Shown piece after piece: positions 38,369 to 43,736 of a stretch of DNA of 43,736 bases. Made by a program: the position numbers and the translations under genes. The stretch comes from Geobacteraceae bacterium (GTDB lineage Bacteria > Desulfobacterota > Desulfuromonadia > Geobacterales > Geobacteraceae): the NCBI GenBank assembly GCA_024281055.1, contig JAMXLF010000028.1, forward strand, positions 1 to 43,736. The letters are read 5' to 3'. Position 1 is the stretch's first letter. Each line of letters begins with the position of its first letter. The notes under the pieces are model-generated. The model searched no databases and was not told the DNA's origin. It saw nothing but the letters and a program-made list of their open reading frames with translations.

Positions 38369-40933
38369 TTATCCCCAGAGGAGGGTGCCCGGCTCGTAGA
38401 GCGCCCCCAGTTCCCGGTGCTTCGGCATGACCCGGAGGAGGAAGCCGTGGCGTCCGCAGAACCGGCATTCGATGGTGCCGGCAAATTCGTAGGCGCCGGG
38501 TGCGTATTCGCCGTTCGCTTCGAGGGGGACCAACTCTCCCCCGACGATGGCACCGCGTGAGTCGAGGACGCCGAAGTAGGCTTCCACCGCGACGTCGGCC
38601 GGAGGAATCTCCCCGAGAAAGATCCTGGCCCGGACCGGAAGGATGGTGCCCACGGCGACGTCATCGGTCCCTTCCGCCGAAACCTCGTCGATCCGTACCT
38701 GGTGCCAGAGCCTCTGGAGGCCCTCCTTCCAGCGGGCCAGGTCGACGGCCAGGGAAAAGCCGTCCCGTTCGAGCTGTTGCCATTGGCTGCCGGCGGGGAT
38801 GTAGAAGCGGCTGGCATATTCCTGTACCATCCGATCGGTGCCGAACACCGGACTGAGGGTTTGGATCGATGCCTTCATGGCGGCTATCCAGCCCCGGGGA
38901 ATGCCGTCGGCGCCCCGATCGTAGAAGAGCGGCACGACCTCGTTCTCCAGGAGGTCATAGATGGCCCGCCCTTCCACCTCGTTCTGATACTCCATATCCT
39001 CGTAGACTTCCCCCCGACCGATGGCCCAGCCGTTGTTTCCCTTGTACCCCTCGACCCACCAGCCGTCGAGCACGCTCATGTTCAAACCGCCGTTGAAGGC
39101 CACCTTCATGCCGCTCGTACCGCTCGCCTCCATCGGCCGGCGCGGCGTGTTGAGCCAGACGTCCACCCCCTGGACGAGATGACGCGCGACCGCCATGTCG
39201 TAATCCTCGATGAAGACGATCCGGTGGCGGAAGCGCTGCTGGTGGGAGATCTGTACGATCTGGCGGATGAGCTCCTTGCCCTGGTGGTCGGCCGGATGGG
39301 CCTTGCCGGCAAAGATGATCTGCACCGGCCGGGCCGTGTCGTTGAGAATCCGGGCCAGGCGCTCCACATCGCGGAAGAGGAGGGTGCCGCGCTTGTAGGT
39401 GGCGAAGCGGCGGGCAAACCCGATGGTGAGGCAGTCGGGATCGAGGACCTCGTCGGCCACGGCGATCTCCTTGGCGCTTGCCCCCACCTGGGTGAGCTGC
39501 TCTTTGAGACGCAGCCGGGCGAAGTCGACGAGGCGCTCCCGGCAGCGCTTGTGGGTTCGCCACAGCTCTGCGTCCGGGATCCGGGTGATGCGCCGCCACA
39601 GGGCGTGGTCAGTGGAGTCCTCGCGCCAGCGGCTCCCCAGGTAGCGGACGAAAAGTCCGGCCATGTCGCCGGAAAGCCAGGTCCGGAGATGGACCCCGTT
39701 GGTGATGGAGGTGAGGGGGATGTGTTCCTCGGGGAGCTCGGGCCAGAGCCCTTTCCACATCTTGCGGGAGACCTCGCCGTGGAGCTGGCTCACGCCGTTG
39801 GCATGTCCCGCGAGTTTCAGGGCCAGGACCGCCATGCAGAAGGTCTCGTGGGGATTCCTGGGATTGTGGCGGCCGAGCCCGAGGAACTCCTCGCGGGAGA
39901 GGCCGAGGCCGCGGTAGTAGCGTCCCAGGTATTTCTCCAGCAACTCCGTGGGGAAGTGGTCAATGCCGGCTTCGACCGGGGTGTGGGTGGTGAAGATGTT
40001 CCCCGCCCGGACCGCTTCGCGCGCCCCCGTGAAGCTGATCTTTGTCTCCTCCATGATGATGCGGATCCGCTCCAGCGCCAGGAACGCGGCATGTCCCTCG
40101 TTCATGTGGCAGACGTTGGGGGTGATTCCGAGAAGATGCAGCGCCCGGATGCCCCCGATACCGAGGAGTATCTCCTGGCGGATGCGCATGTCCTGGTCAC
40201 CGCCGTAGAGGCGGGTGGTGATCTCCCGGTCTTCCGGGGCGTTCTCCTCCAGGTTGGTGTCGAGGAGGTAAAGGGGAACGCGCCCCACTTGGACCCGCCA
40301 TATGTGGACTCTCACCCGCCGGCCGGCATAGTCCAGCTCCACGGTAAGCGGGGTGCCGGCGGCATCCCGTTCCAGGTGGAGCGGCAGGTTGTAGAAGTCG
40401 TTTTCCGGATAGTATTCCTGCTGCCATCCCTCGATGTTCAGGTACTGGCGAAAGTATCCCTGGCGATAGAGGAGTCCCACCCCGACGAGCGGTATCCCCA
40501 GGTCGCTCGCCGACTTGAGATGGTCGCCGGCGAGGATGCCGAGCCCTCCCGAGTAGACGGGGAGCGATTCGTGGAGGCCGAATTCCATGGAAAAGTAGGC
40601 AACCCGCAGGCTCGTGTCACCGGCGGCGACCGTTTCGTACCAGGTTTTGGCGCAAAGGTAATCCCGAATCTTGGCGTCAACTTCCGCCAGGTGCGACATG
40701 AAGCCTTCGTCCGCCTTGAGCCCGTCAAGGGTCGCCTGCTGGAGGGTGCCGAGGATCTCCACGGGGTTGTGACGGGTCTCCTTCCATAGTTCCGGATCGA
40801 GCCTCTTGAAGAGCTCGATGGCTTCTGGCTCCCAGCTCCAGCAGAGGTTGTAGGCGATCCTCTGGAGTGTCTCCAGCTCCTTCGGCAGGCAAGGGACGAC
40901 AGTGAATCGGTGGATCAGTTTCGTGAAGTCCAT
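38369..40933 (-). CDS. glgP: alpha-glucan (glycogen/maltodextrin) phosphorylase
   Basis: Phosphorolyses alpha-1,4-glucans to glucose-1-phosphate. 854 residues of the GT35 type with the short-form N-terminus (RIAYNLCWSWEPEAIELFKR, DUF3417-like). The active-site loop EFGLHESLPVYSGGLGILAGD near 115-135 is clear, as are THTPVEAG and the PLP region ASGTSGMKVAFNGGLNMSVLDGWW. The C-terminal 80 residues include a small domain with CRFCGRHGFLLRVMPKH, typical for this subgroup. AGGAGC precedes the ATG. Promoter candidate TTGCCA/TACTAT upstream. It would mobilise stored glycogen; no other glg gene is next to it. Confidence 0.94.
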   Translation of the reverse strand: MDFTKLIHRFTVVPCLPKELETLQRIAYNLCWSWEPEAIELFKRLDPELWKETRHNPVEILGTLQQATLDGLKADEGFMSHLAEVDAKIRDYLCAKTWYETVAAGDTSLRVAYFSMEFGLHESLPVYSGGLGILAGDHLKSASDLGIPLVGVGLLYRQGYFRQYLNIEGWQQEYYPENDFYNLPLHLERDAAGTPLTVELDYAGRRVRVHIWRVQVGRVPLYLLDTNLEENAPEDREITTRLYGGDQDMRIRQEILLGIGGIRALHLLGITPNVCHMNEGHAAFLALERIRIIMEETKISFTGAREAVRAGNIFTTHTPVEAGIDHFPTELLEKYLGRYYRGLGLSREEFLGLGRHNPRNPHETFCMAVLALKLAGHANGVSQLHGEVSRKMWKGLWPELPEEHIPLTSITNGVHLRTWLSGDMAGLFVRYLGSRWREDSTDHALWRRITRIPDAELWRTHKRCRERLVDFARLRLKEQLTQVGASAKEIAVADEVLDPDCLTIGFARRFATYKRGTLLFRDVERLARILNDTARPVQIIFAGKAHPADHQGKELIRQIVQISHQQRFRHRIVFIEDYDMAVARHLVQGVDVWLNTPRRPMEASGTSGMKVAFNGGLNMSVLDGWWVEGYKGNNGWAIGRGEVYEDMEYQNEVEGRAIYDLLENEVVPLFYDRGADGIPRGWIAAMKASIQTLSPVFGTDRMVQEYASRFYIPAGSQWQQLERDGFSLAVDLARWKEGLQRLWHQVRIDEVSAEGTDDVAVGTILPVRARIFLGEIPPADVAVEAYFGVLDSRGAIVGGELVPLEANGEYAPGAYEFAGTIECRFCGRHGFLLRVMPKHRELGALYEPGTLLWG

Positions 40934-40995
40934 CGGCAGCTCCTGAAATGGTATGGCCTGATGGCGTGTGGGACAATTCCCCCCGTCGCTTCACA

Positions 40996-41023
40996 ATAGT
41001 ATCAGAACGAGCGGCGATGGCAA
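40996..41023 (-). promoter_or_regulatory. candidate promoter of glgP
   Basis: Minus strand: TTGCCA (41023-41018), 16-nt spacer, TACTAT (41001-40996), in the 113-nt gap after the response regulator gene. Confidence 0.5.
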
Positions 41024-41046
41024 GGGGGGGGAGCCGTGCGGAAACG

Positions 41047-42411
<1,365 letters not shown>

Positions 42412-42457
42412 ATGGTCTCCTTCGGATGGAACAGAGGGGGTGCCCCCTTCTTTCCGT

Positions 42458-43736
42458 CTATACCTGTTTTTTTACGGGGAGGACGACCGTGAACGTCGTC
42501 CCTTGCCCCGGGGTGCTCATGACGGCGATCTCGCCGCCGTGCTCCTTGATGATCCGTTCGGTGATGGCCAGCCCGAGGCCGATCCCGGCTTCCCGGGTGG
42601 TGAAGTAGGGCTGGAAGATCTTGCCGAGCTCTTCCGGTGCGATCCCCTTCCCCTGGTCGGCGAAGGTGAGCCGGAAAGCGCCTGCCTCGCGGTCGATGGC
42701 CGCCCCGAGGGTGATCGTCCCACCGTCGGGCATGGCCTGGGCGGCGTTGGTGATGAAGTTGAAGAGGCAGTTTCTGAGCAGCTCCTGGTCCGCCTCCATG
42801 GGGGGGAGGTCGGGGGCGAGCTCCGTCACGATCTCGATGTGCTGCTCGTCGAGCTTGTCCTTGAGGAGCGGCAGGGCCCTGGCGATCAGCTCCGGGTAGG
42901 AGAAGGGGGCCACGCGCAACTTCAGGGGGCGGCCGTAGTTCATGAAATTGAGGACCATGTAGTTGACCCGCCGGACCTCCTCCTTCATCTTGGCGGTGAG
43001 GTCTTCCACCTCCGCGCGCCGCTCCCCGCTCACCGGGAGGATTTCCCCCCGCAGATGGTCGATGGCCAGGCTGATGTAGTTGAGGGGGTTTCTGATCTCG
43101 TGGGCGATCCCCGAGGCGAGCTGGCCCACCTTGGAGAGGTGCTCGGCTTCGTTGAGGCGCTTCTCCAGGGTTTCGCGCTCGCGGAGCTTTGCCACCATCT
43201 CGTTGAAGCTCTCGGCGAGCTCGCCGATCTCGTCCCGCGTCTCCACAGGGAAGGTGACCGACAGGTCACCGGCGGTGACCTTCTTTACCCCCGCCGCCAG
43301 GCGGTGGATCGGGTCGGTGTAACGCCTGGCCAGGAAGAGGGTGAGGAGGATGCCGAACATGAAGATGAAGCAGGTGGCGAGGAGACGCTTCACGAAATTG
43401 GCGTGCTGGATGTCGCGGATGTTGTCGAGGAGGAGATTGATCTGGATGTAGCCGAGCTGCTCGTCGCCGACGATGACCGGCACCACCAGCTCGTACGGGC
43501 GCAGCGATCCGATGCTTTGCGGGGCGCGACCGCGCGCGGCCTTAAGGCCGGGGCCGATCTTTTTGGGATCACGCTTCTTGCCGACCTTCGAGGGGTCCGA
43601 GGAATTGATGATTTCCCCCTCGTTGTTCATGATGTTGATTTCGTTGATCCCCCGGGTGCGCGCTTCCTGGAGGTATTGCTTGAGCCGTTCCGACTCCACT
43701 TCATTTTCGGAGGTGAGATCCTCCACGCTCAGTTGG
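42458..43736 (-). CDS. sensor histidine kinase (N-terminus outside window)
   Basis: The right window edge cuts the 5' end; 426 codons are visible, starting mid-gene (a GTG at 43726 is open but not likely to be the start). A periplasmic sensor part of about 100 residues (SERLKQYLQEARTRGINEIN, YELVVPVIVGDEQLGYIQIN) resembles a single-Cache or PAS-like fold. A transmembrane helix (LLATCFIFMFGILLTLFLA), a HAMP domain (RRYTDPIHRLAAGVKKVTAG), and a HisKA box with the phospho-His in ASGIAHEIRNPLNY follow. The ATPase part has NFITNAAQAMP and GQGTTFTVVLP. Operon with the NtrC-type regulator. Signal unknown. Confidence 0.93.
   Translation of the reverse strand, partial: QLSVEDLTSENEVESERLKQYLQEARTRGINEINIMNNEGEIINSSDPSKVGKKRDPKKIGPGLKAARGRAPQSIGSLRPYELVVPVIVGDEQLGYIQINLLLDNIRDIQHANFVKRLLATCFIFMFGILLTLFLARRYTDPIHRLAAGVKKVTAGDLSVTFPVETRDEIGELAESFNEMVAKLRERETLEKRLNEAEHLSKVGQLASGIAHEIRNPLNYISLAIDHLRGEILPVSGERRAEVEDLTAKMKEEVRRVNYMVLNFMNYGRPLKLRVAPFSYPELIARALPLLKDKLDEQHIEIVTELAPDLPPMEADQELLRNCLFNFITNAAQAMPDGGTITLGAAIDREAGAFRLTFADQGKGIAPEELGKIFQPYFTTREAGIGLGLAITERIIKEHGGEIAVMSTPGQGTTFTVVLPVKKQV

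Overview
The window is about 63% GC (by eye) and reads as a chromosome segment of a Geobacter-like member of the Desulfuromonadia. The evidence is a second-type Nuo operon with a fused NuoB-C-D protein, small c-type cytochromes, GEMM-type second-messenger RNA control, PilZ/MshEN proteins, a flavodiiron protein, NtrC-type regulation and what looks like a selenocysteine thioredoxin. The assignment rests on gene content only.

Left part (1-10.6 kb, minus strand). A long operon runs right to left: ferredoxin, Bcp peroxiredoxin, a thioredoxin whose active-site position is an in-frame TGA followed by a SECIS-like hairpin, nuoA, nuoBCD, nuoE, two near-identical monoheme cytochromes, a DUF488 protein, nuoF, nuoG, a small lipoprotein and nuoH (cut by the window edge). 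Most of the wider gaps inside this operon hold a palindromic repeat; three unrelated-looking repeat families are present. A glutamate synthase large subunit gene (10.6-15.1 kb, minus) lies upstream with its own promoter.

Middle (15.2-22.5 kb). A 51-residue orphan protein and its terminator, PriA (minus), a HAD phosphatase, then a four-gene plus-strand operon: B12-binding radical SAM enzyme, TetR regulator, GT1-type glycosyltransferase, iron-sulfur-type flavoprotein. A long near-perfect palindrome overlaps the TTGACA promoter of this operon.

Accessory stretch (22.5-27.7 kb). Two decayed helix-turn-helix genes, a DUF559 nuclease-domain gene nested in a G-rich palindromic element, several small lipoproteins including three tandem paralogs, and a GEMM-like riboswitch whose 3' side is shared with a terminator, in front of an outer-membrane barrel gene.

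Right part (27.8-43.7 kb). aroE-aroK; a flavodiiron protein (minus); a small conserved family protein, a PilZ protein and an MshE/PilB-type ATPase; ttcA with a convergent overlapping small membrane protein; a polyferredoxin-type membrane protein; a YhcC-type radical SAM protein; a lipidated Omp85-type barrel; alpha-glucan phosphorylase; and an NtrC-type response regulator with its histidine kinase (cut by the right edge). The most notable items are the probable selenoprotein thioredoxin, the heptamer-based hairpins that abut or create gene ends, the composite G-rich palindromes tied to the DUF559 gene, and the divergent GEMM-like switch.
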